28,484 bases of DNA from Terrimesophilobacter sp038243605. GTDB taxonomy: Bacteria; Actinomycetota; Actinomycetes; Actinomycetales; Microbacteriaceae. This document shows positions 1 through 7,730 of this stretch, in pieces. The position numbers were made by a program, and so were the translations under genes. Numbering within the stretch: position 1 is the first letter of the stretch; every line of letters starts with the position of its first letter. The notes under the pieces were generated by a model that saw only the letters and a list, made by a program, of their open reading frames with translations, did not search any database and had not been told where the DNA came from. Location: NCBI GenBank assembly GCA_038243605.1, contig JBBSQX010000025.1:1-28484 (forward strand), in the 5' to 3' direction.

Positions 1-209
1 AGTGGCGAAACGCCCTCCTGACCGAGCACATTGTGGGCGCCAGCGGATGCCGCGTTGCGTTGCTGCCCGGCATCCACGACCACAACGGAGCGCCGCGACC
101 GTGCGAGGGCGACCGCTGCAGCCAGACCGGCTGGGCCGCCTCCGATGACGACGACATCCGCACGCGAGGCCGGGTTTGTGGTTGGGTTCAGATTCGAGCT
201 CAAGGTCAT
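1..209 (-). CDS. NAD(P)/FAD-dependent oxidoreductase, thioredoxin-reductase-like (N-terminal part)
   Basis: Only the first 69 residues are in the window; the gene runs off the left edge. After a short polar leader the protein has a dinucleotide-binding Rossmann start, VVVIGGGPAGLAAAVALARS (GxGxxG followed by a helix), then a strand ending VVVVDAG. The segment AHNVLGQEGV resembles the loop after the first FAD-binding motif in small thioredoxin-reductase-like flavoproteins. The ATG at 209 overlaps the TGA stop of the upstream methyltransferase (ATGA), so the two are probably translationally coupled. The family uses FAD and NAD(P)H to reduce disulfides or small molecules. The redox-active CxxC, if there is one, would lie outside the window, so the substrate cannot be assigned. 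Confidence 0.85.
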   Translation of the reverse strand, partial: MTLSSNLNPTTNPASRADVVVIGGGPAGLAAAVALARSRRSVVVVDAGQQRNAASAGAHNVLGQEGVSP

Positions 210-1114
210 GAACGTGTGTCACTTTCGGTATCGCTGGTGTGGTGTGTGGGTCGTACGGCAATCCAGATGGTGCGCCCGGAAGAGAATTCGAGGGGTGATG
301 TTCCCGCCTCCAGTTGGGCGATTGCGGCATCGAGGCTGGCCATGTCCTCACGGTCGAGTTCGTCGGCCAGCAGCTCTCGGTTGCGGCGCAAGTGCAGTGA
401 AAGGTAGCGCGCACCTTGAGCAGTGAGCCCCGATGCGGTGAGCTCGGCGGCGAGGCGCTGGACGGGCGCGAACCCGGCCGCGCTGAGGGCCGAGGTCCAC
501 TCACCAGTGACCGGGTAGCCACGTTCGGCGAGCGCCGCGACTAGCCGCGGGCCGAGCCCCTCACGGTTGGTACCGAGGTCGGCGGGAGCAAATGTTGTTT
601 CTCCCGAGAATTCGGTGACTACCAGAACCCCGCCTGGGCGGAGAACGTCGAACACTTGGCGCAGAAAGTCATTGGGCTCGGTCACATGATGCAGAGAGAG
701 TGCCGCCCAAGCTAGGTCGACGTGTCCCGGAAGCGCGGCCGGCCAGTCGCCGTCAAGGTCGACGAGGTGAGGGTCGACGCGATCTGCGAGCTCCCCCACC
801 GCAGTCGCCGCACGCAGTCGATCGAGCATCGCGGGTGACGCATCCAGACTGTGGACGCGGGCGTCCGCAAAGCGGGTGGCGAGTGCGAGGGTGCCGGTTC
901 CCGTTCCAGCCCCAAGGTCGACGACAACGTGTGGCGCCGTTCCCAATGCGGCGGATGCGGCATCCAGCGCCTCCGCCAGCACCGTCGCGCCGAGCTCGGC
1001 ATCAAGGTCAAGTAATTCTGCTAGACCGGTGTCGTGGTCGGATGCTGGGCCGTGACCGGGCCGGTCGCCGCGTGCATGGCGTGTGCCGTGCGGGTGCTGG
1101 GAATGCTGCGTCAT
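206..1114 (-). CDS. Class I SAM-dependent methyltransferase
   Basis: A 302-residue protein. The first 28 residues are polar and rich in His and Gly. Motif I of class I methyltransferases is at about residues 64-74 (VVDLGAGTGTG), the acidic motif II loop follows near LDAS at about 90, and a motif IV-like segment (HVDLAWAALSLHHV) is typical of the Methyltransf_11/25 group. The C-terminal 100 residues carry ALSAAGF and an Arg/Leu-rich helix, common in ubiE-like enzymes of unknown substrate. I chose the ATG at 1114 because upstream in-frame codons run into the divergent XRE gene. The stop overlaps the start of the flavoprotein gene. Methyl transfer from SAM is secure; the acceptor is unknown. The divergent XRE-cupin gene 48 bp away is the likely regulator. 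Confidence 0.85.
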   Translation of the reverse strand: MTQHSQHPHGTRHARGDRPGHGPASDHDTGLAELLDLDAELGATVLAEALDAASAALGTAPHVVVDLGAGTGTGTLALATRFADARVHSLDASPAMLDRLRAATAVGELADRVDPHLVDLDGDWPAALPGHVDLAWAALSLHHVTEPNDFLRQVFDVLRPGGVLVVTEFSGETTFAPADLGTNREGLGPRLVAALAERGYPVTGEWTSALSAAGFAPVQRLAAELTASGLTAQGARYLSLHLRRNRELLADELDREDMASLDAAIAQLEAGTSPLEFSSGRTIWIAVRPTHHTSDTESDTRS

Positions 1115-1162
1115 AGAATTCAGGCTATACAGGTATTTCATTTTTGGCATAGGCTCTTGCGT

Positions 1163-1750
1163 ATGACGCAAGAATTGATTGATGAGGTCGTTCGCCAACG
1201 CATCCGGGGTTTGCGTGTCGCACGCGGGTGGACACTCGATACTCTTGCCAGCCGCTGCTACCTTTCCGCATCCACACTCAGCCGAATCGAGACCGGTCAC
1301 CGGCGCATCGCTCTCGACCAACTCGTGCCCATCGCCCAAGCGCTCGGCACCACCCTTGACCAGCTAGTGGAACCTGTCGGCGACGAAGACGTCATTATCC
1401 GCCCCGAACCGCAGGTGAGCCCAGGCTCCACCGTGTGGTTACTCTCGCGTGAACGCGACCGTCGCGGTGTCACGATCGCCAAAATGCGCATCACGCCCGA
1501 CCGCGCCCCCGTCGAACCGAAAGTGCACCCAGGTTACGAGTGGTTTACGGTACTCAGCGGCACGCTGAAGCTCACGCTCGGCGAGCGCACGCTGCTCGTG
1601 CGTGAAGGGCAGGCCGCAGAATTCACCACCATGACCCCGCACAACCTCGAGGCGCACGAGGGGCCCGTTGAGCTGCTCACCATCTTCGACCACGACGGTG
1701 AACGCGCTCACTTACCTGGGCACCACCAGCCACGCAACATGGTCACTTAG
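1163..1750 (+). CDS. XRE-family regulator with C-terminal cupin domain
   Basis: A 195-residue protein. The N-terminal 60 or so residues form a Cro/C1-type helix-turn-helix (QRIRGLRVARGWTLDTLASR, then LSASTLSRIETGHR as the recognition region). Residues from about 85 to 180 form a cupin beta-barrel (HPGYEWFTVLSGTLKL, then EGQAAEFTTMTPHNLEA). This architecture is typical of one-component regulators that bind a small ligand in the cupin and usually control a neighbouring enzyme. Here the candidate target is the divergent methyltransferase-flavoprotein operon. The ATG at 1163 starts right before the HTH. A TAGGCT hexamer at 1150-1155 lies 7 nt before it and there is no Shine-Dalgarno sequence, which fits a leaderless message. 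The 48-bp divergent region must contain both promoters. Confidence 0.9.
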   Translation: MTQELIDEVVRQRIRGLRVARGWTLDTLASRCYLSASTLSRIETGHRRIALDQLVPIAQALGTTLDQLVEPVGDEDVIIRPEPQVSPGSTVWLLSRERDRRGVTIAKMRITPDRAPVEPKVHPGYEWFTVLSGTLKLTLGERTLLVREGQAAEFTTMTPHNLEAHEGPVELLTIFDHDGERAHLPGHHQPRNMVT

Positions 1751-1784
1751 CCGCGAAGTCGTCCGAAACCCCGCTCACACTCGT

Positions 1785-1829
1785 GCACTAAGTGCGAAGT
1801 TGCACTTTGTGCACCCATGCACTTAGTGT
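1785..1829 (+). promoter_or_regulatory. Triple palindromic operator overlapping the tetR promoter
   Basis: Three 11-bp near-palindromes begin at 1785, 1802 and 1819, exactly 17 bp apart: GCACTaAGTGC (perfect), GCACTtTGTGC and GCACTtAGTGT. The second also sits in a longer TGCAC-TTT-GTGCA palindrome. A possible -35 (TTGCAC, 1800-1805) and -10 (TAGTGT, 1824-1829) lie within copies 2 and 3 with an 18-bp spacer, so bound repressor would block RNA polymerase directly. The TetR protein encoded immediately downstream is the obvious ligand. Confidence 0.75.
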
Positions 1830-1835
1830 AGTGAT

Positions 1836-2477
1836 GTGGAAACACAACTCGCCCCTGATCGTCGTGCCGCCCATAAGGCGCGGCACCGTCAGGCGATCCT
1901 CGATGCGGCGGATGAACTCATCCGCGAGCGGGGCAAACCGCAGTTCAGTGTCGACGAGCTTGCCGAGCGCGCCGACGTTGCGCGGCGCACGGTGTTCAAC
2001 CATTTCGCGTCGCTCGACGAGGTCGTCATGACGGCGTGCACCAGGGTGGTCTCCGAGGCGGTCGGGGAGCTTCGTGCGGCAACCGCTGCGACTCCTGCGA
2101 TCGACGGCAGCCCCGCATCCTTGTTCACCGAGATCACGACCGCCGTGCGCGGCATCGACCTACCCACCGTTATCGCTTATCTCTGGCGAGTGCTCGCAGA
2201 CGAGTGCGATGACGGCAAGTCAAGCTACGCCCTGCTCGACGTTTTTGCGCGAGCCACGGAGCAGATCTCCATAGAGACTGTGCGCCGCAGCGTAGAGCTC
2301 GACGAACTCGAGGTGGAGATTCTCGTCAGTTCGGTGATGAACGGTATCGCTGTGGTGGCCGAGCACTGGATCAAACTCACCGGTGCAGCCCTCGACGCGC
2401 CCTCACGCGCCATCTGGAACGAACTACTCGATCGCCTCATTGGCATCATGCGCGCCGGTTACGCTCCGCCGAGCTGA
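1836..2477 (+). CDS. TetR/AcrR-family transcriptional regulator
   Basis: A 213-residue protein. The TetR_N helix-turn-helix is at about residues 15-62: RQAILDAADELIRERG, then FSVDELAERADVARRTVFNHFAS, with the usual T/S-x-x-x-H-F recognition helix. The rest is a poorly conserved helical ligand-binding domain. The start is a GTG at 1836; the -10-like TAGTGT ends 6 nt before it and there is no ribosome binding site, so the mRNA is probably leaderless. The next gene on the same strand is an MMPL exporter (114 bp downstream), so the usual arrangement of a TetR repressor controlling a drug or lipid efflux pump is likely. The three-copy palindrome over its promoter argues for autorepression. The ligand is unknown. 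Confidence 0.92.
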   Translation: METQLAPDRRAAHKARHRQAILDAADELIRERGKPQFSVDELAERADVARRTVFNHFASLDEVVMTACTRVVSEAVGELRAATAATPAIDGSPASLFTEITTAVRGIDLPTVIAYLWRVLADECDDGKSSYALLDVFARATEQISIETVRRSVELDELEVEILVSSVMNGIAVVAEHWIKLTGAALDAPSRAIWNELLDRLIGIMRAGYAPPS

Positions 2478-2483
2478 CCCCGC

Positions 2484-2508
2484 AACGCACGCCGCCGCTG
2501 TGTGCGTT
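2484..2508 (+). terminator. Hairpin after tetR (weak terminator or pause site)
   Basis: AACGCAC at 2484-2490 pairs perfectly with GTGCGTT at 2502-2508 around an 11-nt loop, 6 nt after the tetR stop. No T-run follows, so it may only attenuate read-through into the MMPL gene. Confidence 0.35.
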
Positions 2509-2591
2509 CACGAACCCCCTCCCTTCCCAATGTTGCGTCGTGAGGCTTACCACCTGCTACACCCGTTCACGACGAAAGAAAATTGAGCAAC

Positions 2592-5123
2592 ATGGCAACC
2601 CTTCTCTACCGACTCGGTCGGTTTTCTGCACGCAGGGCCTGGATGGTCGTTGTCGCATGGCTGCTCCTGCTGGGTCTCGCCGGTGGCGCGTTCGCGCTGT
2701 TTGGCGGCACGCTCACTTCTGCCGTGAGCATTCCAGGCACGGCCACACAGAAGGTGAGCGATCAACTCACGAAGAAGTTCCCGGCGGCGAGCGGTGGGCT
2801 CGGCACTGTCGTGTTCACCACGACAGACGACTCCGCCTTCACGGATGCCCAAAAGACGAAGATCGCGGAGTTGCTGACGCGAACCACCGACCTCGACAGC
2901 GTCAAGGGCTTCACCAACCCGTTCGAGTTGCAGGCAAAGCTCGATGGGCAGTCGCAGCAGATTACCGACGGTCGCCAAAAGATCGCCGACGGTAAGACTC
3001 AGCTCGATGATGGTCAAACCAAGATCGATGCGGCACAAGCGCAGCTCGATGCGGGCCAACAGCAACTCGATGCCGCGCGCGCTCAGGCTGAGGCAGCGGG
3101 CCAGCTCGAGGCGGCCGCACCGCAACTCGACGCGCAGCAAGCAGCGATCGATGCCGGAGTGGCACAGATAAAAGAGCAGCAGACCACGATCGACGATGGT
3201 CGCGCCGAGTTGAAGACTAAGAGCACCGAGTTGGAGCAGGGTTCACAACTGCTTGACCTGGCATCCGAAATCCGCCAGGTCTCGAACGACGGCACCACTG
3301 CTGTCGCCATCATCCAGTTCGACAAGGCTCTGCACGTTGTCTCGGCAGAGGCGAAGGAGGCTGTCGTCAGCGAGATGGAAGACGCAGGTATCTCCGGCGT
3401 CAAGGTGGAGGTCACGAATGACCTCGCGGCGACCATCCCCGACATCCTGGGCCCCGGCGAGATCGGTGGAGTCATCGTCGCCGCGATTGTGCTCTTCATT
3501 ATGCTCGGCACTCTCATTGGCGCAGGTCTCCCCCTGCTCAACGCCCTCATCGGCGTGGGTGTCGGCGTGCTCGCCTCCCCCGCTTTCTCAGGCACGTTCG
3601 AGATGATCTCGGTCACCCCCGTGCTGGCGGTGATGCTGGGCTTGGCGGTCGGTATCGACTACTCATTGTTCATCCTGAACCGGCATCGAAACCAACTTCG
3701 CCGCGGCGTGCCACTGCAGGAATCGATTGGTCTGGCCAACGGAACCTCCGGCAACGCCGTCGTGTTTGCGGGAGCCACCGTGCTCATCGCCCTCCTTGCC
3801 CTGAACCTCACCGGCATCCCGTTCCTGGGCCTCATGGGAACGGTCGGCGCTGTGGCCGTGTTCGTGGCGATCCTCATCGCGATCACACTCACACCGGCGC
3901 TTCTGCAGCTGGTCGGCCCACGCATCCTCACCAAGAAGGCGCGCGCCCGCATCGGCCATGCTGACGGTCACCGTGTGCCAAACAAGCCCATGAACACAGT
4001 GCGCGCTATCCTCACCCTGGTCGCCGGCATCATCGTGCTTCTCATCTTGGCAACGCCTGCGCTCTCCATGCGTCTTGGCCTGCCCGCAGGGTCGTCGGAT
4101 CCGGTGAGCTCGAGCGCCTACAAGTCCTACAAACTGATCGATGAGAAGTTTGGCGCCGGCGTCAACGGCCCCCTCGTCGTGGTGGCGGAAATGGCTGAAA
4201 CGGTCTCCGAAGACGATCTCATCTCCGAACAGGTGCGCATCGGCACCGCCCTGAAGGCCGAGAACGACGTTGTTGCTGTCGCGCCGATCGGGGCATCCAA
4301 TGACGACACGCTTCTCGCTTTTCAGGTCGTGCCGAAGGAAGGGCCCACGAGCGAATCCACTGAGCAACTTGTGCGCGACCTTCGCGGGCTCCAGCTTGAC
4401 GGTGTCGACTCGCTCGGCGTGGCCGGCAATGCATCGGGCAACATTGATGTGAGCAAGAAGTTGGCGGATGCTTTGCCTCTCTACCTGCTCGTGGTTGTGG
4501 GTCTCTCGTTGATAATCTTGATCTTCGTGTTCCGCTCGATCTTGGTGCCGCTCACCGCGACCATCGGTTTCGTTCTTTCGCTGTTTGCCGCGTTCGGTGG
4601 CATCACCGCGGTCTTCCAATGGGGCTGGCTGGCACCCGTGTTTGGCGTGCACGACCCCGGGCCCATCCTGAGCTTCCTGCCGATTCTGGTGGTCGGCGTG
4701 CTGTTCGGGCTCGCCATGGACTACCAACTGTTCCTCGTCAGCGGCATGCGCGAGGCGTACACGCACGGCTCTCCCGCAAGACTCGCGGTACAGCGTGGGG
4801 TTCACGCGGGGCGTGCCGTGGTGACCGCGGCTGCGCTCATCATGGCGGCGGTGTTCGGCGGGTTCATCTTCTCGAACTCGGTGATGATCCAGTCGATCGG
4901 TTTGGGCCTCGCGCTCGGCGTGCTCCTCGACGCCTTCATCGTGCGGATGCTGCTCATCCCCGCCGTGATGCACCTGCTCGGTGACGCGGCGTGGTGGCTG
5001 CCGAAATGGCTGGATCGCATTCTTCCCAACGTCGACGTCGAGGGCGCATCGCTCGAGCGCACACACCCGGATGCCGCGCAACTCATGGAAGAGCCGGCAT
5101 CGGAGACGGCGGCGAAGGCCTAG
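2592..5123 (+). CDS. MMPL/RND-family membrane transporter with heptad-repeat extracytoplasmic insert
   Basis: An 843-residue polytopic membrane protein of the actinobacterial MMPL (RND superfamily) type. TM1 is at about residues 16-38. The first extracytoplasmic domain (about 40-260) contains a long heptad-repeat coiled coil at about 118-219, with units such as KIADGKTQ and LDDGQTK. Then come five or six TM helices with GLAVGIDYSLFI, a cytoplasmic loop, a second TM and extracytoplasmic domain, and a closing TM bundle with FGLAMDYQLFLVS. The paired Asp-Tyr signatures are the usual proton-relay positions. The family exports lipids, siderophores or drugs by proton antiport; this substrate is unknown. 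An in-frame TTG at 2583 is an alternative start; I prefer ATG 2592, which begins the usual MATLLYRLGR-type N-terminus. The tetR gene upstream is the likely repressor. Confidence 0.92.
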   Translation: MATLLYRLGRFSARRAWMVVVAWLLLLGLAGGAFALFGGTLTSAVSIPGTATQKVSDQLTKKFPAASGGLGTVVFTTTDDSAFTDAQKTKIAELLTRTTDLDSVKGFTNPFELQAKLDGQSQQITDGRQKIADGKTQLDDGQTKIDAAQAQLDAGQQQLDAARAQAEAAGQLEAAAPQLDAQQAAIDAGVAQIKEQQTTIDDGRAELKTKSTELEQGSQLLDLASEIRQVSNDGTTAVAIIQFDKALHVVSAEAKEAVVSEMEDAGISGVKVEVTNDLAATIPDILGPGEIGGVIVAAIVLFIMLGTLIGAGLPLLNALIGVGVGVLASPAFSGTFEMISVTPVLAVMLGLAVGIDYSLFILNRHRNQLRRGVPLQESIGLANGTSGNAVVFAGATVLIALLALNLTGIPFLGLMGTVGAVAVFVAILIAITLTPALLQLVGPRILTKKARARIGHADGHRVPNKPMNTVRAILTLVAGIIVLLILATPALSMRLGLPAGSSDPVSSSAYKSYKLIDEKFGAGVNGPLVVVAEMAETVSEDDLISEQVRIGTALKAENDVVAVAPIGASNDDTLLAFQVVPKEGPTSESTEQLVRDLRGLQLDGVDSLGVAGNASGNIDVSKKLADALPLYLLVVVGLSLIILIFVFRSILVPLTATIGFVLSLFAAFGGITAVFQWGWLAPVFGVHDPGPILSFLPILVVGVLFGLAMDYQLFLVSGMREAYTHGSPARLAVQRGVHAGRAVVTAAALIMAAVFGGFIFSNSVMIQSIGLGLALGVLLDAFIVRMLLIPAVMHLLGDAAWWLPKWLDRILPNVDVEGASLERTHPDAAQLMEEPASETAAKA
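2943..3248 (+). repeat. Heptad-repeat coding segment (coiled coil) inside the MMPL gene
   Basis: About 100 codons with a 7-residue period: I/L at one position, then Asp, Ala or Asp-Gly, then Gln-rich residues (for example QITDGRQ, KIADGKT, QLDDGQT, KIDAAQA, QLDAGQQ). The DNA repeats only loosely, so the period is kept at protein level. It predicts a long helical hairpin protruding from the extracytoplasmic face. Confidence 0.75.
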
Positions 5124-5136
5124 AGAAAACCGCGAC

Positions 5137-5163
5137 GTGTCGGCGCTTTATCTGCGCCGGCAC
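5137..5163 (+). terminator. Stem-loop after the MMPL gene, probable terminator
   Basis: GTGTCGGCGC (5137-5146) pairs with GCGCCGGCAC (5154-5163) with one G-T wobble and a TTTATCT loop, starting 13 nt after the stop codon. There is no clear T-run, which is common for GC-rich actinobacterial terminators. It lies between convergent units. Confidence 0.5.
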
Positions 5164-5205
5164 GCACCCGTCGACAAGCTTGAGGGGTAGAGCCAAACGG
5201 GTGTT

Positions 5206-5701
5206 TTACTGATCGAGAAGGGTGTAAACAACCCGACCCACATACGCGATGATAAAAACTATGCCAACGACTGTTACCGTCGTCAACCCTCGCGAGAGGC
5301 GCGCCCTTCACCGCTACGAAATCTCCGATCGTGCGGAAACCCGAGTACGATCGCGTCCGCTTCAACACTTTTGCGACCACCGAGTTGGCCAACGGGTTGC
5401 TGCGCGAATAGGTCACCGGGTCGCGCATTGGGAACTTCCGTGGCGAGGAGAAGTAGATGAAGGTGTCCACGAACTCGAAGTCGTACGTGGCGGCGTGGTC
5501 AATCAGCACCGCCATCGGGTCCGGGGTAAAAATGTAGAGCGCATCACGCTCATCGCCACCGGGCGCATAAAGCCGAAAGTGTTTGCCGAAATCACCTTCG
5601 AGAGCGAATTGCTGGCTTCTCGCGGAGTTTGCACCGAACGTGCGGGAACGCCGGGATCGAAGTGGGTTGCCGCTGAATAACTCATGCGCGAAAGCATCCA
5701 T
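5206..5701 (-). pseudogene. Frameshifted remnant of an actinobacterial membrane protein of unknown function
   Basis: The reading frame from 5701 has a clear protein core: FALEGDFGKHFRLYAPGG followed by ERDALYIFTPDPMAVLIDHA and FEFVDTFIYFSS. I recall the same core (LEGDF..YF.LY.P.GYE.DALYLFTPD) from hypothetical actinobacterial membrane proteins that are about twice as long, with a TM-containing N-terminus and a final TM helix. Here the N-terminal part is missing: a stop lies about 15 codons before the ATG. Near the 3' end the frame changes, and the terminal membrane helix is intact one frame over (TTVTVVGIVFIIAYVGRVVY, stop at 5206-5208), with the shift at about 5285-5315. If the original frame were read on, it would give an unlikely Cys/Arg-rich tail. 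I infer a decaying gene; a sequencing error could explain the 3' shift but not the missing N-terminus. Confidence 0.6.
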
Positions 5702-6040
5702 TCCATCAACCGAACCTCCATGAGTTGATCATTGCAATACTCGTGTTTCGTCGCTTTAGGTCCGGTCCGTCGGGCTCAATCGCGTCATCGCCTGTGGGTC
5801 TGGCGAACCGTTGCGGGATGGGCGGCCGGGCGGCGGCGCCAAATGCGCTGTTTTTCGGGCCGGATACATCCGACCCCATGTTTAACAATGCGGAAATTCA
5901 GAATCTAAGTAGGACTGAATCGCTGCATTAAGTACCTGGTTGCGAGGCAATTCAGGGACATTTCGGGACACATATTGACTTGTCGATCTCAATCGGAAGG
6001 ATTTGGGCTCAACTCCCCTCGCCGGATTTGAATACGATCT
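5702..6040. other. Non-coding or decayed stretch upstream of the afsA-like gene
   Basis: No convincing gene was found. The minus strand has a 60-codon open frame (5706-5888) containing PPIPQRFARPTGDD, which ends just before the pseudogene; it may be a shifted piece of that gene's lost N-terminus, but I cannot confirm this. Base composition falls towards AT between about 5880 and 6010, as expected for a promoter region. No tRNA or IS feature was recognised. Confidence 0.4.
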
Positions 6041-6070
6041 TTGGCAAATTGCCGCATGCGCAGATACTGT
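6041..6070 (+). promoter_or_regulatory. Predicted promoter of the afsA-like operon with an overlapping palindrome
   Basis: TTGGCA (6041-6046) and TACTGT (6065-6070) are separated by 18 bp, a good sigma70-type match. The perfect palindrome GGCAA-A-TTGCC (6043-6053) overlaps the -35 box, a position suited to a repressor. The leader to the TTG start at 6173 would be about 95 nt. Confidence 0.45.
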
Positions 6071-6172
6071 AGCCATACAAGCTCTGAGTTCTGAACGCAG
6101 GCTTTAACACGTCTTCGCTTCGGGTGCCCGAGACTAGGAACACTCTTTCACGGAGCGCTGCAGGAGGACTAG

Positions 6173-7018
6173 TTGCACAATGAAGTTCATCAGCTAGACC
6201 ACTCGGCTGCACATCGCTCAACCCCTTCGGATCTGCTTGTCAAGCAGATGCGGCAACGCACGGAAGCGGTGTGGGAAGTCGGGTTTTCTGTGCCGCGGAG
6301 TCACTGGCTTTGCCATCCCACTCCGGGCGCCGTGCCGCCAACGTTGATTGCCGAAACCCTGCGCCAAGCAGGTCTAGCAGTATGCGTGGCCGGGCTCGGA
6401 CTGGGTCCGACCGTGAATTTCGTCATTTCCGCGCTCACCCTGCGGACCGGTGATACAACATTGACGTTCCCTCGATTCGGGGCCTGGGAGGGCACCGCGG
6501 TGGTGTCGTTCTCAGACATTGTGTACCGGAAGGGTCTAGCCTCACGCTTTGAAGTCGACTATGAGATAGGAGATTCCGTGAGGGCCCATATCACCGCTCA
6601 GGCCCTGTCGCAATCCGACTATCGTGCTGTGCGACGAAATGCTCACCGCCTTGACGAGACGATCGTTGAAGGCGAGGAGGCCCTGCTCGTCGACCCAGTC
6701 GTCACCGAAAACTCGGCGGAGGCTACCCTCGGAGTGAACGAGGCCGACCCATTCTTTTTCGATCATCCAGTCGATCATTTACCCGGAATGCTCCTACTAC
6801 AATCGGCCGTTGCGTTGCATGAACTCGCAACCGGCTCCCCCGTGGCCAGCGTCAGCATCACGTTCCCTACCTTTGCCGAATTGCGTACACCGACCCGCTT
6901 ACGCGCCACGATTGATGGGGGTACCTCCCACATCACAATCTTCCAAGCACAGCGCGCCGTGGCCGAGGTGATGGCTCAGTCAGCCGCCGAACTTTTGACC
7001 ACGTGCTCTCATGATTGA
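6173..7018 (+). CDS. AfsA-type gamma-butyrolactone (or related furan) biosynthesis protein
   Basis: A 281-residue protein with the two-hotdog-fold layout of the AfsA family. The first repeat carries SVPRSHWL (about 39-46) and LIAETLRQAG (about 58-67), matching the family's PR-H and ETxRQA signatures. The second carries DHPVDHLPGMLLLQSA (about 197-212), the hallmark DHxxDHxPGMLLLEA motif. AfsA condenses a beta-ketoacyl thioester with dihydroxyacetone phosphate, the first committed step to A-factor-like lactones; MmfL does the same for methylenomycin furans. The length is close to full (about 280-310 in the family). The start is TTG at 6173 with a strong AGGAGGA 4 nt upstream. It overlaps the HAD phosphatase gene by 8 nt. 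The exact product cannot be predicted. No ketoreductase of the BprA type is adjacent. Confidence 0.85.
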   Translation: MHNEVHQLDHSAAHRSTPSDLLVKQMRQRTEAVWEVGFSVPRSHWLCHPTPGAVPPTLIAETLRQAGLAVCVAGLGLGPTVNFVISALTLRTGDTTLTFPRFGAWEGTAVVSFSDIVYRKGLASRFEVDYEIGDSVRAHITAQALSQSDYRAVRRNAHRLDETIVEGEEALLVDPVVTENSAEATLGVNEADPFFFDHPVDHLPGMLLLQSAVALHELATGSPVASVSITFPTFAELRTPTRLRATIDGGTSHITIFQAQRAVAEVMAQSAAELLTTCSHD

Positions 7019-7709
7019 GCATGGCGTGGGTGACACGGTGGCGTTTTTCGATGTCGACGAAACGTTGCTGACGGTGAGAACCCTCGAGTCGTTCCTCATG
7101 TATTACCTGAAGCAAGAGCCGTCAATGGCGTCGGCCGAGCGTCTTCGCGAACTCAGAGATGATGTCGTTCACCTTAGCCGCGCCGATTTCAATCGCGAGT
7201 ATTTCGGGCTTTGGGCAGGACAGTCGGCTGATCGTGTGTTCGAGGCAGGAAGATCCTGGTTTCGCCTCGCCGCGGATCAGCCCGACTTCTTTCGTACGAA
7301 TGTTCTCGAGCGTCTACGTGAGCATCGCCGGATGGGTGCGCACATCGTGCTCGTCTCGGGTTCGTTTGCCGCGCCTCTCCAACCCGTCGCCGAGTACATA
7401 GATGCTCATGCTCTTTATTGCACCGAACTCGAGATCAGTAGCTCAGGTCTCTTTACCGGGAAAATTAGCGCCGCAATGCTCGGCGACGACAAACGTCGCG
7501 CGGTCGACGACTACCTCGCCAGCCTCAGCCCTCAGCCAGCAAGAACATGGGGCTACGGCGACCATCTGAGCGACCTCCCGTTGCTTGAGCGCGTCACCAA
7601 CCCGGTGGTCGTCGGCACCGACGCGGCGCTCAATGTGCTTGCCGTGGAAAGGGACTGGCCAGTCCTTCCCATCGAGCAGCCACTCGCGCCGCGTTCGCTC
7701 CAAGACTGA
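7011..7709 (+). CDS. HAD-IB family phosphatase
   Basis: A 232-residue SerB/HAD-IB-type hydrolase. Motif I is FFDVDETLL (nucleophile D14, general acid D16), motif II is LVSGSF (Ser at about 116), motif III is the Lys in GDDKRRAV (about K161), and motif IV is GYGDHLSDLPLL (about 181-192). All catalytic residues are present. Its ATG lies inside the last codons of the afsA-like gene, an overlap that implies translational coupling. HAD phosphatases remove phosphate from small metabolites. AfsA-type condensation leaves a phosphorylated intermediate, and the methylenomycin furan cluster pairs an AfsA homologue (MmfL) with a phosphatase (MmfP). The natural reading is that this enzyme dephosphorylates the signal precursor. 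That is inference from context; phosphoserine-like substrates are not excluded. Confidence 0.9.
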   Translation: MIEHGVGDTVAFFDVDETLLTVRTLESFLMYYLKQEPSMASAERLRELRDDVVHLSRADFNREYFGLWAGQSADRVFEAGRSWFRLAADQPDFFRTNVLERLREHRRMGAHIVLVSGSFAAPLQPVAEYIDAHALYCTELEISSSGLFTGKISAAMLGDDKRRAVDDYLASLSPQPARTWGYGDHLSDLPLLERVTNPVVVGTDAALNVLAVERDWPVLPIEQPLAPRSLQD

Positions 7710-7730
7710 GCTGCTGGTTACACTTCCACT

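Noticed and set aside
1836..2477. TetR gene as the missing butyrolactone receptor (ArpA-like)
   Set aside because: Its HTH differs from the ArpA type as I recall it, and its position before an MMPL pump with its own triple operator fits an efflux repressor better.
3663..5081. Long open frame (472 codons) on the minus strand inside the MMPL gene
   Set aside because: It is antisense to the membrane-spanning MMPL coding sequence, rich in His, Arg, Asp and Glu as expected from the complement of hydrophobic codons, and has no recognisable domain.
5882..6221. Two minus-strand frames (5882-6076 and 6009-6221) upstream of the afsA-like gene
   Set aside because: Short, overlapping, without domain or start signals, and lying across the predicted promoter.
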